Part shown: one piece after another, positions 8,859 to 17,587 of the stretch
Position numbering within the stretch: position 1 is the stretch's first letter
How the letters are laid out: each line of letters opens with the position of its first letter
NCBI RefSeq assembly: GCF_001509475.1
Contig: NZ_LLZG01000231.1
Location: forward strand, 1-64,000
Direction: 5' to 3'
DNA: 64,000 bases
Origin: Streptomyces regalis
Lineage (GTDB): Bacteria > Actinomycetota > Actinomycetes > Streptomycetales > Streptomycetaceae
Notes under the pieces: generated by a model
The model's input: the letters and a program-made list of their open reading frames with translations, nothing else
Told to the model about the DNA's origin: nothing
Database searches by the model: none
Made by a program: the position numbers and the translations under genes

Positions 8859-9836
8859 ATGAACCGCCGAAACCATACGAGCGAGCAGCAGCCCCACCTG
8901 GTGCTCATCCTGCTTTTCGACGGGGCCCAGAGCCTCGGCTTCTCAGGGCCCGCCGATGTCTTCGCCGCTGCGGGCGAGATGAGCTCAGGAGCCTGCCGGT
9001 ACTAGGTGCGGACAGCCTCCTTGGACGGCGGTCCCGTCCGTGTGTCCGGCGGACTCACCGTCCGGCCGGACCACGGCACGATGGACGTGGCCGAGGCCGG
9101 CACGCTGATCGTGCCGGGCACGGACGGCATCCCTGCCCTCGATCGGGCGATCGTCGACGCGGTGGGTTCCCTGGCCCGGCGGGCCCGGCGCGTGGCCTCG
9201 GTGGACACTGGCGCCTTCCTCCTCGCCGATGCCGGGCTTCTCGACGGCCGCAGGGCAGCCACGCACTGGTAGTTCGCGGACGAACTCACCCGCCGGTACC
9301 CGGCGGTCGAGGCCGACGCACGGGACACGGTGGTGCGGGACGGCCGCGTCACGACCTCCGGGGGCGCCGCCTCCGGCCTCGACCTGGCTCTCGCCCTCGT
9401 GGAGGACGACCTGGGCGGCGAGGCAGCCCAGAAGGTCGCCCGGTCCCTGGTCACGTACCAACGCAGGCCGGGCGGTCAGCTCCAGTTCGCCGAGCCGCTC
9501 GGCCCCGGCGCGCGCAGCCCGGTGCTGCGCGCGGTGCAACGGCGGATCCTCGCCGACCCGGGCAGCGACCTGTCGATCCGCTCCCTGTCCCGTCAGGCCG
9601 GCATCTCCGAGCGCCACTTCACCCGCCTGTTCCGCGCCCAGGTCGGCATGTCGGCGCGGGAGTACGTCGAGCGGGCCCGGGTGGCAGCCGCCTCCCGCCT
9701 CCTCACCGAGACGCCCCGCAGCCCCGAGTCCATCGCCCGCGAGACGGGGTTCGGGACGCAGGCCACGATGCTCAGGTCGTTCCAACGGGTGCTGCGGATC
9801 TCGCCCCTCGACTACCGGGAACGCTTCTCCTGACAC
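8859..9836 (+). pseudogene. GlxA-family regulator with two in-frame TAG codons
   Basis: One continuous reading frame encodes a DJ-1/PfpI plus AraC regulator but is cut by TAG at 9003 and TAG at 9270. All three pieces are in the same frame and join into a normal family protein: VLILLFDGAQSLGFSGPADVF, then VRTASLDGGPVR...AATHW, then FADELTRRYPAVEA...ISERHFTRLFRAQ. The first TAG falls just after CRY, the second right after the THW motif. The nucleophile-elbow Cys is Asp here (SVDTGAFLLADAG). Two base substitutions are the simplest reading; readthrough is unlikely. ATG 8811 is an alternative start. Confidence 0.8.
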
Positions 9837-9881
9837 GGACGGACAGCCAATCCCGGCGTGGTGGGCACCGGTACAGCCGGG

Positions 9882-10439
9882 TCATCTCGCGCCGGTGGTC
9901 ACGGGTACCCGGACACCGACCCTTCCGCTGTACCGGAACCACAGGTTGTAGAGCACTTCCCGGCCCGGCTTCAGCACAGGCGGATCCACGATCAGGACGC
10001 CCAGACCATCCGGGGCCATGCGCACGGTGCCGCCCGCCGGAACGTCGACGGACCACACCTGTTCCGTGAGCCCCGCCCGCTCCCGGCCTCCGGCGCGGCG
10101 GATGGCGCTGACTCCCAGCTCCGGCGAGTCCGCGTACAGGAGCGTGTCCCGCGAGACGCCGGTGTTGCGGATCTCGAAGTAGGCGGCGGTGGAACTCGCG
10201 CCCCTGGGCGGAGCGATGATCCGGGCGTCCACGACCGTGATCCGGGGCGGAGGATCGCCGGCCAGGCCGGTCATGGTGTAGGCGGTCAGCAGGATCAGAG
10301 CCGCGCAGCACGCGCCGAGGGGTGCCGCGGCGGACCGCAGCGTGCTCGTGAACAGACTTCTCGGCGTCGAACGCGTCCCACGTGTCCTACTCGTCCCAAG
10401 TGCCGGACGCATCGGGCTCTTCAGGCTCCTCCGCTTCAC
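9882..10439 (-). CDS. PCu(A)C-like copper chaperone homologue
   Basis: A 185-aa protein with a basic N-terminus, one membrane anchor (about residues 35-60, AAAPLGACCAALILLTAYTM) and a PCu(A)C-like domain (ARIIAPPRGASSTAAYFEIRNTGVSRDTLL). It aligns by eye with the protein at 6010-6528, but its ligand residues are poorly kept: no H-M pair where expected. Start is GTG 10439; an in-frame ATG at 10412 also has a GGAGGAG upstream. It is divergent from the ABC importer operon and shares its 148-bp promoter region. A diverged or non-copper role is possible. Confidence 0.7.
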   Translation of the reverse strand: MKRRSLKSPMRPALGTSRTRGTRSTPRSLFTSTLRSAAAPLGACCAALILLTAYTMTGLAGDPPPRITVVDARIIAPPRGASSTAAYFEIRNTGVSRDTLLYADSPELGVSAIRRAGGRERAGLTEQVWSVDVPAGGTVRMAPDGLGVLIVDPPVLKPGREVLYNLWFRYSGRVGVRVPVTTGAR

Positions 10440-10587
10440 ACCTCAGTAGTCGCGGCGCTCCCTCCCGGGGTTCCGGCAGCGGATGAACCGGCACCTCAAA
10501 TGGCGGGAACCCACACGGAGTCCGCCCCGACTACTGGAACGGGTGGCAGAGGTCCGCCCGTGCCCGAGTGGATCCTGGAGAGTTTCG
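10440..10587. promoter_or_regulatory. Divergent promoter region with 9-bp inverted repeat
   Basis: This region lies between the PCu(A)C-like gene (minus) and the isonitrile/ABC operon (plus). CAGTAGTCG at 10444-10452 and CGACTACTG at 10528-10536 are perfect inverted copies, 75 bases apart, positioned to act on both promoters. I see no cobalamin riboswitch. A GGAGAG ribosome site precedes ATG 10588. Confidence 0.4.
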
Positions 10588-11652
10588 ATGCGTTCTCGCG
10601 TGTGGTGGGGTACGACGGCCGTGGTAATCGGCGGCTTGCTGGCGGCGGGCTGCGGCGGCGGGGACGGCGGCGGGGCGAGCCCCGCTGCCGGAAAGGCTGC
10701 CTCTGACGACTACCCGGTGACCGTCACCGACTGCACGGGAGCCAAGACCACGTTCTCCGAGGCTCCGCAGAAGATCGTCACCAGCAATGCCTCCAGCCTG
10801 GAGTTGCTGCTCCGGCTGGGAGCCGGGGACCAGGTGATCGGCACCGGCTTCCCGCCCGGCAAGGGCACGCTGCCCGGCGAGCTGGACGCTCCGGCGCAGA
10901 AGGTCAACGTGCTCAGCCAGACCGTGATCCCCAAGGAGAAACTGCTCGGTTCCGGCGCCGACCTGTACATCGACACCTTCGCCAACATGAACATGGGCGG
11001 CGGGATGGGCGACGCGCCGACCGAGGCGGAGTTCAAGGCCGCCGGGATCAAGCACATCTACCTGAAGTCCACCGCCTGCGCGGCGCAGAGCAAGAGCCCC
11101 GTCACCGACCTGACGGCCGTCGAGGAGGACATCACCTCCCTCGGTGCCGTCACCGGCACTTCGGCGAAAGCGAAAGAACTCGTCACGAGCATGAAGGAGA
11201 AAGCGGACGCCGTACGGAAGGCCGTCGGCGGCACGGCCGAGGCCGAGCGGCCGACGTACTTCTTCTTCGACTACGACGCCGGCACCAAGCAGCCCATGGC
11301 CGTCTGCAACCGGCAGATCGCCAACGCGGTGATCACCCAGGCCGGGGCCCGCAACGTCTTCGCCGACTGCGACGGCGACTTCAAACCGGTCGGCTGGGAG
11401 GACGTGATCGCCAAGAACCCTGACTGGATCCAGCTGGGCGTGCGCAACCGGGGCGGCGAGGCCGCGAACAAGAAGGCGTTCGACGAGGCCCAGAAGTGGC
11501 TGGAGACGAACTCCGCCACCAAGGGGCTGGAGGCGGTCAAGGAGGGGCACTTCCTGCGGATCGGCTCCGAGCAGACCACCATCGCCGGGGTCGAGAACGC
11601 CGACACGGTCGAGGCGATCGCCAGCGCTCTGTACCCCGGCAAGGTCGGCTGA
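10588..11652 (+). CDS. Metal-chelate ABC importer, substrate-binding lipoprotein
   Basis: A 354-aa secreted lipoprotein with a lipobox (LLAAGC, Cys22) and a Fe-siderophore/cobalamin-type binding fold (YPVTVTDCTGAKTTFSEAPQKIVTSNASSLELLLRLGAGDQVIG). It is the first gene of an FecBCD-like importer (gaps of 2 and 12 bases to the next genes). A Met-rich patch, ANMNMGGGMG (Met134, 136, 140), is unusual and might touch a metal. The closest named groups I recall are iron-chelate and putative F420-0 transporters. Given the isocyanide synthase in the same run, uptake of a metal-isonitrile complex is my inference. Confidence 0.82.
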   Translation: MRSRVWWGTTAVVIGGLLAAGCGGGDGGGASPAAGKAASDDYPVTVTDCTGAKTTFSEAPQKIVTSNASSLELLLRLGAGDQVIGTGFPPGKGTLPGELDAPAQKVNVLSQTVIPKEKLLGSGADLYIDTFANMNMGGGMGDAPTEAEFKAAGIKHIYLKSTACAAQSKSPVTDLTAVEEDITSLGAVTGTSAKAKELVTSMKEKADAVRKAVGGTAEAERPTYFFFDYDAGTKQPMAVCNRQIANAVITQAGARNVFADCDGDFKPVGWEDVIAKNPDWIQLGVRNRGGEAANKKAFDEAQKWLETNSATKGLEAVKEGHFLRIGSEQTTIAGVENADTVEAIASALYPGKVG

Positions 11653-11654
11653 CC

Positions 11655-12731
11655 GTGATCGACGCTCTGCTCAGCCGACAGCGCACGGACGCCCGCAGGC
11701 AGGCGCGTTCGGTGCCCGCCGGCCCCATGGCCGCGGTCCTCGCCGTGGCACTGCTCGTCGCTCTCACGGCGGCGGTCTCCTGGGGCTCGACGTCCATCGC
11801 GCCGGGTGAGGTGTGGGGCGTGGTGGGGCGGCGGCTCTCCGGAGAGGCCCCCCGGCCGGGCACGGACGACCTCATCGTGTGGCAACTGCGCGTCCCCCGA
11901 GCCCTGCTCGCCGCCCTCGTCGGTGCCGGGCTCGGTCTCGTCGGTACGGCGATGCAGGCTCTCGTACGCAACCCGCTGGCCGACCCCTACTTCCTGGGCA
12001 TCTCCAACGGAGCCTCCCTCGGGGCGGTCGCCGCGATCGTGCTCGGCGTCGGGACGGGCGGGGCACTGGGCCTCGGCCTGTCGGGCGCGGCGTTCGCCGG
12101 GGCGCTGGCGACGTTCGCGCTGGTGTGGACGGTGGCCCGGCGCCGTGGGGGCTTCGCCCCACTGCGGCTGGTGCTGGCCGGGGTGGCGATCGGCCAGTTC
12201 CTGTCCGGCTTCACCAGTTATCTCGTTCTCCAGGCCGGCGACGAGCAGCAGACGCAGAGCGTGCTGTTCTGGCTCATGGGGAGTCTGAGCGGGGCGAGTT
12301 GGCAGCTGCTCGCCGTACCCGCCGTCGCCGTACCCGCCACCCTGGTGTGGCTCCAGGCGCGCGCCCGGGCGCTCAACGCCCTGCTCATGGGTGACGAGAC
12401 GGCTGCTGGGCTCGGCGTCGACGCCGCCCGGCTGCGCCGTGAGCTGTTCACCGCGACCAGCCTGCTGACCGGCGTCCTGGTCGCGGTGTCCGGTGCCATC
12501 GCCTTCGTCGCGCTGATGGTGCCGCACGCCTGCCGCCTGGTCGTCGGCGGCGACCACCGCCGACTGCTTCCGGTCTCGGCGCTGTTCGGGGCGCTGCTGC
12601 TGGTGGTGGTCGACATCGTGTGCCGTACCGCCATGGACACGCAGGAGCTGCCGGTCGGGGTCGTCACCTCGCTGATCGGCGCACCGGCGCTGCTGTACCT
12701 GCTGGACCGGCGCCTGGGAAGCGGCAGTTGA
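11655..12731 (+). CDS. FecCD-family ABC permease
   Basis: A 358-aa inner-membrane permease of the BtuC/FecCD type with 9-10 membrane segments. Landmarks are RVPRALLAALVGAGLGLVG, MQALVRNPLADPYFLGISNGAS and the ATPase-coupling loop GDETAAGLGVDAARLRR, then IAFVALMVPHACRLVVGGDHR. Family members form homodimers that import iron-siderophore, heme or B12. GTG 11655 is 2 bases after the upstream stop, so it is co-translated with the binding protein. Confidence 0.88.
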   Translation: MIDALLSRQRTDARRQARSVPAGPMAAVLAVALLVALTAAVSWGSTSIAPGEVWGVVGRRLSGEAPRPGTDDLIVWQLRVPRALLAALVGAGLGLVGTAMQALVRNPLADPYFLGISNGASLGAVAAIVLGVGTGGALGLGLSGAAFAGALATFALVWTVARRRGGFAPLRLVLAGVAIGQFLSGFTSYLVLQAGDEQQTQSVLFWLMGSLSGASWQLLAVPAVAVPATLVWLQARARALNALLMGDETAAGLGVDAARLRRELFTATSLLTGVLVAVSGAIAFVALMVPHACRLVVGGDHRRLLPVSALFGALLLVVVDIVCRTAMDTQELPVGVVTSLIGAPALLYLLDRRLGSGS

Positions 12732-12743
12732 GGATCCGGAGGA

Positions 12744-13598
12744 GTGGCAGTTGAGGAGCTGGGGGAGCAGAAGTTGAGGATCGACGTCGAGGACCTGCAC
12801 ATCGCCTACGACGGCCGTACGGTCGTGGCCGGGGCGCACCTCATTGCCGCCGAAGGCGAGATCACCGGCCTGGTCGGACCGAACGGCAGCGGAAAGTCCT
12901 CGCTCCTGCGGACCGTCTACCGCCACCTGAAACCCGTCGGCGGGCGCGTCCTGCTCGACGGCACCGACCTGCGAGAGCTGAGCCCTGTCCAGGCGGCCCG
13001 GCGGGTGGCCGCGCTCCCGCAGGAGCGGGGCGGCGACTTCGAGCTGACCGTGCGCGAGGTCGTCGCCATGGGCCGCACCCCGTACAAGCGGGCCTTCGCC
13101 GCGGAGGACGCCACCGACCGGGACGTCGTCTCGAAGGCGCTCGCCGACGTCGGCATGGCGGACCACACCGGGCGCCGCTTCACGGAGCTGTCCGGCGGCG
13201 AACGCCAACGCGTCCTGCTGGCCCGTGCCTTCGCCCAGCAGACGGACGTCCTGGTCCTGGACGAGCCCACCAACCACCTGGACATCCGCCACCAGGTGGA
13301 ACTGCTCGCCCTGCTGCGCGCCCAGCGCCGTACGACGCTGGTGTCGCTGCACGACCTCAACGCCGCCGCGTCCGTGTGCGACCGGCTGCACGTCCTGCAC
13401 GAGGGAAACGTGGTCGCGTCCGGACCGCCCCGCGAGGTGCTCATCCCTGCCCTGCTGGCCGAGGTGTTCGGCGTACACGCGGCCGTGGTGGAACATCCGC
13501 TGACCGGCGATCCCCTGATCGCCTTCGACCACCGGGCCCCGGCGGACGGACCGGTACTCCCGAGAAGCGGCCCCACTACTGCACGAGTCGGCTCGTGA
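12744..13598 (+). CDS. FecE/BtuD-type ABC ATPase
   Basis: A 284-aa ATP-binding subunit for the FecCD importer. Walker A is GPNGSGKSS, the Q-loop lies near LPQERGG, the signature is LSGGERQR, Walker B is VLVLDEPTNHLD, and the H-loop is VSLHDLN. The C-terminal 40 residues are an unconserved extension (RAPADGPVLPRSGP). GTG 12744 follows a GGAGGAG site; TTG 12774 is an in-frame alternative. It completes a binding protein-permease-ATPase operon that runs on into the isonitrile genes. Confidence 0.88.
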   Translation: MAVEELGEQKLRIDVEDLHIAYDGRTVVAGAHLIAAEGEITGLVGPNGSGKSSLLRTVYRHLKPVGGRVLLDGTDLRELSPVQAARRVAALPQERGGDFELTVREVVAMGRTPYKRAFAAEDATDRDVVSKALADVGMADHTGRRFTELSGGERQRVLLARAFAQQTDVLVLDEPTNHLDIRHQVELLALLRAQRRTTLVSLHDLNAAASVCDRLHVLHEGNVVASGPPREVLIPALLAEVFGVHAAVVEHPLTGDPLIAFDHRAPADGPVLPRSGPTTARVGS

Positions 13599-13653
13599 GG
13601 CGGCTGAGTTCCCGGGATCCGGCGTGAGATGCCCCATCCGGGCCGTCCGGGGC

Positions 13654-13869
13654 ATGACCGACGTCGATGGCCTGACCCCGATGGCTGCATTCTGCGGCAA
13701 CTGCGACTGCGGATGCCCGCAGCTGTTCGTCGACCCGGCCGCGCCGACGGAGCGGCGCGTGGTGCTCACGGATGACTTCGGACAGCGGGTGCAGATGAGC
13801 GCCGACCAGTTCGCGTCGCTCGTCGCGGACGCCAAGTCCGGCACACTGGACGGCGTGGCCACTGCCTGA
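13654..13869 (+). CDS. Small Cys-rich protein, CxxCxCxxP motif
   Basis: A 71-aa soluble protein with FCGNCDCGCPQL near residues 14-25: four Cys in CxxCxCxC spacing, enough for one bound metal ion. The rest is a short mixed alpha/beta tail (RRVVLTDDFGQRVQMSADQFASLVADAKSG). ATG 13654 is chosen; GTG 13624 is in frame. It lies 55 bases after the ABC ATPase in the same direction. I do not recognise the family. A metallochaperone, redox partner or metal sensor for the cluster are all possible. Confidence 0.7.
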   Translation: MTDVDGLTPMAAFCGNCDCGCPQLFVDPAAPTERRVVLTDDFGQRVQMSADQFASLVADAKSGTLDGVATA

Positions 13870-14307
13870 CCTCCGGCCGCGGCTCTTGCGGCCTCTCCCT
13901 CCGGTTGGTGCGGACAGGGCGGGGCCGGTACAGGCGTACTGGCACGAGGGAAGGACTCCTCCCGAGCTCGGGCCGGCGAGGTGGGTCCGGGCCCTTGACC
14001 GCCGCCGGCCTGGGCTGCCGGCCGGCGGCTGCGGCCGGCTGGTCGTGGCCCCCCGGCGCCCTGGTCGGCTGTGCCGCCGGGGCGGCACTCGCTGCCGTGC
14101 TGTATCTGCTGGTGGAGACGGCGATACGAGGCCCGCGAGCAGTGCGCCGCCAGGGCCGAGGCGCGGCAGACCTGAGGCGCCGCGCCCCTTGAACTTCCTT
14201 CCTCCCCACGCCTTTTCGGCCAGATCCGGGAACTGACCCGAGCGCTTCCCCGACCTGTGGGACGAGGCTGCTGTCCGGCAGCCCACCCGCGAGGGAAGGG
14301 GCGGAGA
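13870..14307 (+). other. Gap with one weak small-membrane-protein candidate
   Basis: About 440 bases between the Cys-rich protein and the MFS gene. One plus-strand frame, TTG 13905 to 14192, would give 95 aa with a single membrane helix (ALVGCAAGAALAAVLYLLVE) and a basic tail, but the start and ribosome site are poor and I recognise no family. Otherwise I see only promoter-type sequence. GAAGGGGCGGA precedes GTG 14308. Confidence 0.3.
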
Positions 14308-15717
14308 GTGACGGACCACGCTTCCGGTTCGGAGCGGCCCGGTCACATACCCGCGGTCGAGGACCGCTGGCTCCTGGTGGCCGTGGCGGGCTTGCTGTCG
14401 TTCGTGGCGATGCTCGACATGAACATCGTCAACGTGGCGCTCGCCGACATCTCCGAGGGGCTGCACGTCTCGGCCGCGACGGCCCAATGGGCGGTGCTGG
14501 GCTACCAGCTTCCGGTCGTCGCTCTGCTGTTGCCCGTCGGCCGGTGGCTGGACGGTGTGGGCCTGCGTCCCGCGCTGCTGGCCGCGACCGGTGGCTTCAC
14601 GCTGTGCAGTGCGCTGGCGGCCGCCTCCCCGTGGGCGGCCTGGCTGATCGCCGCCCGGATCGGGCAGGGCGCGTGTGGTGCGGTGCTGTTCGTGCTGATG
14701 CCGGTGCTGGCGATGCGCGCCGTACGCCCTCAGGTGCGCGGCCGGGCGATGAGCGTGCCCGCGACGCTCGGCCCGCTGGGCGCGGTGGCCGGTCCGGCGA
14801 TGGGCGGGCTGCTGCTGGACCAGCTGGGCTGGCGCTCGGTCTTCCTGGTGAAGATCCCGCTCTGCCTGCTGGCGCTGGTCGTGGCCTGGAAGGCGATGCC
14901 TCGTGACGGCCGCCTGCGCCGGCCCGACCGGCGGTCTTCGGCCGACACGGCGCTGGCCGCCACCGGCATGACAGTTCTGCTGCTGTCTCTGACCCTGGCC
15001 TCCGACGCCTCCGCGTGGCTGTTGCTCACGCTCGCAGCCGTACCGCCGCTGTGGTGGTGGCTGCGCGGACCGGGTGGTCGTCCGGTGGCCGGCGTGCTGC
15101 GGGAGGCGCGGCTGCTGCGAGCGCACGGCGCGGTGCTGGCGCTGGCGGCCGGGTTCGCCGCGATGCACTACGTCGTCGCCCTGCACCTTCAGCGCGACGA
15201 CGGCGTGAGCGCCACCACGACCGGGCTGACCGTGCTCGCCTTCCCGCTCGGTATGGCGCTGGCCGGACCACTCGGCGGACGACTGGCCGACCGGTACCGT
15301 CCGCAGCCCGTCGCCGTGGCAGGCGCCATGCTCACCTCCGTCGGACTGCTCCTGCTGATCCCCCTCGGCGACACCTGGTCGCCGCCCGATGTGGCCTGGC
15401 GCCTCGCACTGGCCGGGATCGGCATGGGCCTGGGCGGTGGCCCGACCCAGGCCCTGGTGATGGGCGCCGCCCCACCGGACCGGGCCGCCACCGTCGGTTC
15501 GGCCGTACAACTCGCCCGCAGCCTCGGCTTCACGCTCGGCCCGGCCCTGGCCACCGCCACGTGGGCGCTGGCCGGGGCGGACGGCGGCGTACGGGCCTCC
15601 CTGGTGCTCGCCGCGGTGGCCGCCTGTCTTGCCGTGCCCCTGCTGGCGCTGCCCGGCCGACGGCCGACCGCCATCCCCGAGAAGACGACCGACGCGGCGC
15701 CTGCCGCCCCTCACTGA
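14308..15717 (+). CDS. MFS efflux transporter, DHA2 (EmrB/QacA) type
   Basis: A 469-aa drug:H+ antiporter-2 type transporter with about 14 membrane helices. Motif C-like and motif A-like segments are visible (LDMNIVNVALADISEGL, GRWLDGVGLRPALLAATG, PLGGRLADRYRP). It sits inside the isonitrile run and is followed 15 bases later by the AsnB gene, so export of the cluster product is the likely role. GTG 14308 has a GGAG-type site just upstream. Confidence 0.88.
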   Translation: MTDHASGSERPGHIPAVEDRWLLVAVAGLLSFVAMLDMNIVNVALADISEGLHVSAATAQWAVLGYQLPVVALLLPVGRWLDGVGLRPALLAATGGFTLCSALAAASPWAAWLIAARIGQGACGAVLFVLMPVLAMRAVRPQVRGRAMSVPATLGPLGAVAGPAMGGLLLDQLGWRSVFLVKIPLCLLALVVAWKAMPRDGRLRRPDRRSSADTALAATGMTVLLLSLTLASDASAWLLLTLAAVPPLWWWLRGPGGRPVAGVLREARLLRAHGAVLALAAGFAAMHYVVALHLQRDDGVSATTTGLTVLAFPLGMALAGPLGGRLADRYRPQPVAVAGAMLTSVGLLLLIPLGDTWSPPDVAWRLALAGIGMGLGGGPTQALVMGAAPPDRAATVGSAVQLARSLGFTLGPALATATWALAGADGGVRASLVLAAVAACLAVPLLALPGRRPTAIPEKTTDAAPAAPH

Positions 15718-15732
15718 CCCAGGAGCCATGGC

Positions 15733-17559
15733 ATGTGCGGAATCACCGGCTGGGCGTCCTTCCACAGCGACGCCCGCACCCAGGCCCCGGTCATCGAAGC
15801 GATGACCGCCACCCTCGCCCCGCGCGGCCCCGATGCCGAAGGCGTCTGGCTGGGCGAGCAGGCCGCGATCGGCCACCGCCGCCTGGCCGTCATCGACATC
15901 GAGGGCGGCGTCCAGCCGATGGCCGACCGGCCCGACCGGCCGACCCACGTGCTCAGTTACAGCGGCGAGGTCTACAACCACCACGCACTGCGGGCCGAGC
16001 TGCGCGCCCGCGGGCACGCATTCCATACGCGCAGCGACACCGAGGTGGTGCTGCGCGCCTACGCCGAGTGGGGCGAGGACGTCGCCGACCACCTGGAGGG
16101 CATGTTCGCCTTCGCCGTCTGGGACGAACGAGCCCGGCGGCTGCTGTTGGTCCGCGACCGGCTCGGCGTCAAACCGCTGTTCTGGGCGGCCATCGATGGC
16201 GGCCTGGCCTTCGCCTCCGAACCCAAGGCGCTGTTCGCCCACCCGGAGATACGGCCCCGGGTGGACGCGGACGGACTGCGGGAGGCGTACAGCCTGCTGT
16301 TCAACACCGGACCGACAGTGTGGTCCGGGATACGGGAGGTCGAGCCCGGCGGCCTGCTCGTCCTCGACCGCTCCGGCATCCGCGAACGCCGCTACTGGCA
16401 GCTGGAGGCCGGTGCCCACGCCGATGACCAGGAAGCGACCGTCGAGCGCGTCCGCAGGCTGGTCAGTACGGCCGCCCACAGCCAGCTGGAGGCCGACGTC
16501 CCGCTGTGCAGCCTGCTGTCCGGCGGCATCGACTCCACCGTCCTGACCGCCCTGCTGGCCGACGAACTCCGCCTGCGCCAGGGCCCGGACGCCCGCATCC
16601 GCTCCTACGCCGTGGACTACAGCGACCAGGCCGAGCAGTTCGCCGGCGACGTCCTGCGCACCGGCCACGACACCCCCTACGCCATTGAGGCCGGCGCCTT
16701 CATCGGCACCGACCACAGCACGGTCGTCCTCGACCCGCGTGCCCTGCTCGACCCCGAGCACCGCAAGGCGGTGGTCGCAGCGCGGGACTCGCCGATCGGC
16801 GTCGGCGACATGGACACCTCCCTCTACCTGCTGTTCGGGGAGATACGACGGCACTCCACCGTCGCCCTGTCCGGCGAGGCGGCCGACGAGGTGTTCGGCG
16901 GCTACCCCTGGTTCCACAACCCCAAGGCGCTGGCCGCGGCCACCTTTCCCTGGCTGCTGGTCACCGGTGACGAGGCCGCCATGCCGCTCAACCCCGAACT
17001 CGACCTGCGCATCGCCGAGTTCCGCGCCGACACCTACCACAGCGCCCTGGCCGCCGTACCCCACCTCGACGGCGAAACCCGCACCGAGCACCGGCAGCGC
17101 GAGATGCAGCACCTGTCCCTGACCCGCTGGCTCCGCCAGCTCCTCCATCGCAAGGACCGGTTGAGCATGGCCCAGGGCCTGGAGGTCCGCGTGCCCTACT
17201 GCGACCACCGCCTCGTCGAATACGCCTTCAACGCCCCCTGGTCCCTGAAGAGCTTCGACGGCCGCGAGAAGAGCCTGCTCCGGGCCGCGGGCGCCGGCCT
17301 CGCGCCCGACTCGGTGCTGCACCGGCCCAAGAACCACTACCCGGCCACCCACCACCCCGACTACAACCGCGGCCTGCAGGACATGGCCCGTGACGCGCTG
17401 GCCGACGACCGGGTCCGTTCCCTCGCGCAGGAGTCCCTCATCAAGCCCTGCCTCGACACCCCGCCCGACCGGCTGGAGTGGGGCCACCGCCTGCGCCTCG
17501 AACGCGTCGTCGACCTCGCCCTGTGGCTGGACCACTACCAGCCCGAACTCGCCCTGTAG
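15733..17559 (+). CDS. Asparagine synthase-like glutamine amidotransferase (AsnB)
   Basis: A 608-aa two-domain enzyme. The N-terminal class II glutaminase starts MCGITGW with nucleophile Cys2. The C-terminal synthetase has the PP-loop LLSGGIDSTVL near residue 255, plus GEAADEVFGGYPWF and RKDRLSMAQGLEVRVPYCDH. Such enzymes make Asn or, in natural-product clusters, amidate a pathway carboxylate using Gln and ATP. Its place between the exporter and the P450/isocyanide synthase favours amidation of an amino-acid-derived intermediate. Its stop lies in a triple CCTGTAGA repeat just before the P450 ribosome site. Confidence 0.88.
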   Translation: MCGITGWASFHSDARTQAPVIEAMTATLAPRGPDAEGVWLGEQAAIGHRRLAVIDIEGGVQPMADRPDRPTHVLSYSGEVYNHHALRAELRARGHAFHTRSDTEVVLRAYAEWGEDVADHLEGMFAFAVWDERARRLLLVRDRLGVKPLFWAAIDGGLAFASEPKALFAHPEIRPRVDADGLREAYSLLFNTGPTVWSGIREVEPGGLLVLDRSGIRERRYWQLEAGAHADDQEATVERVRRLVSTAAHSQLEADVPLCSLLSGGIDSTVLTALLADELRLRQGPDARIRSYAVDYSDQAEQFAGDVLRTGHDTPYAIEAGAFIGTDHSTVVLDPRALLDPEHRKAVVAARDSPIGVGDMDTSLYLLFGEIRRHSTVALSGEAADEVFGGYPWFHNPKALAAATFPWLLVTGDEAAMPLNPELDLRIAEFRADTYHSALAAVPHLDGETRTEHRQREMQHLSLTRWLRQLLHRKDRLSMAQGLEVRVPYCDHRLVEYAFNAPWSLKSFDGREKSLLRAAGAGLAPDSVLHRPKNHYPATHHPDYNRGLQDMARDALADDRVRSLAQESLIKPCLDTPPDRLEWGHRLRLERVVDLALWLDHYQPELAL

Positions 17560-17576
17560 ACCTGTAGACCTGTAGA
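17553..17576 (+). repeat. Three tandem copies of CCTGTAGA
   Basis: CCTGTAGA occurs three times end to end. The first copy contains the AsnB stop TAG (17557-17559) and the last leads into the P450 ribosome site GAGGAG. It may be slippage expansion that sets the spacing to the P450 start. Confidence 0.7.
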
Positions 17577-17587
17577 GGAGCCTCCCC

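Noticed and set aside
10440..10587. Cobalamin riboswitch ahead of the BtuF/FecB-like importer
   Set aside because: I could not find a B12 box-like core or the expected helices; the intergenic region is too short and is shared with a divergent gene.
12281..12802. Minus-strand open frame across the FecCD permease/ATPase junction
   Set aside because: Shadow of two conserved genes, Ser/Arg-rich, no motif.
10588..13598. Assignment of the ABC importer to F420-0 or vitamin B12 transport
   Set aside because: Sequence style is compatible with those groups, but nothing in the neighbourhood concerns F420 or corrinoids; kept only as an alternative.
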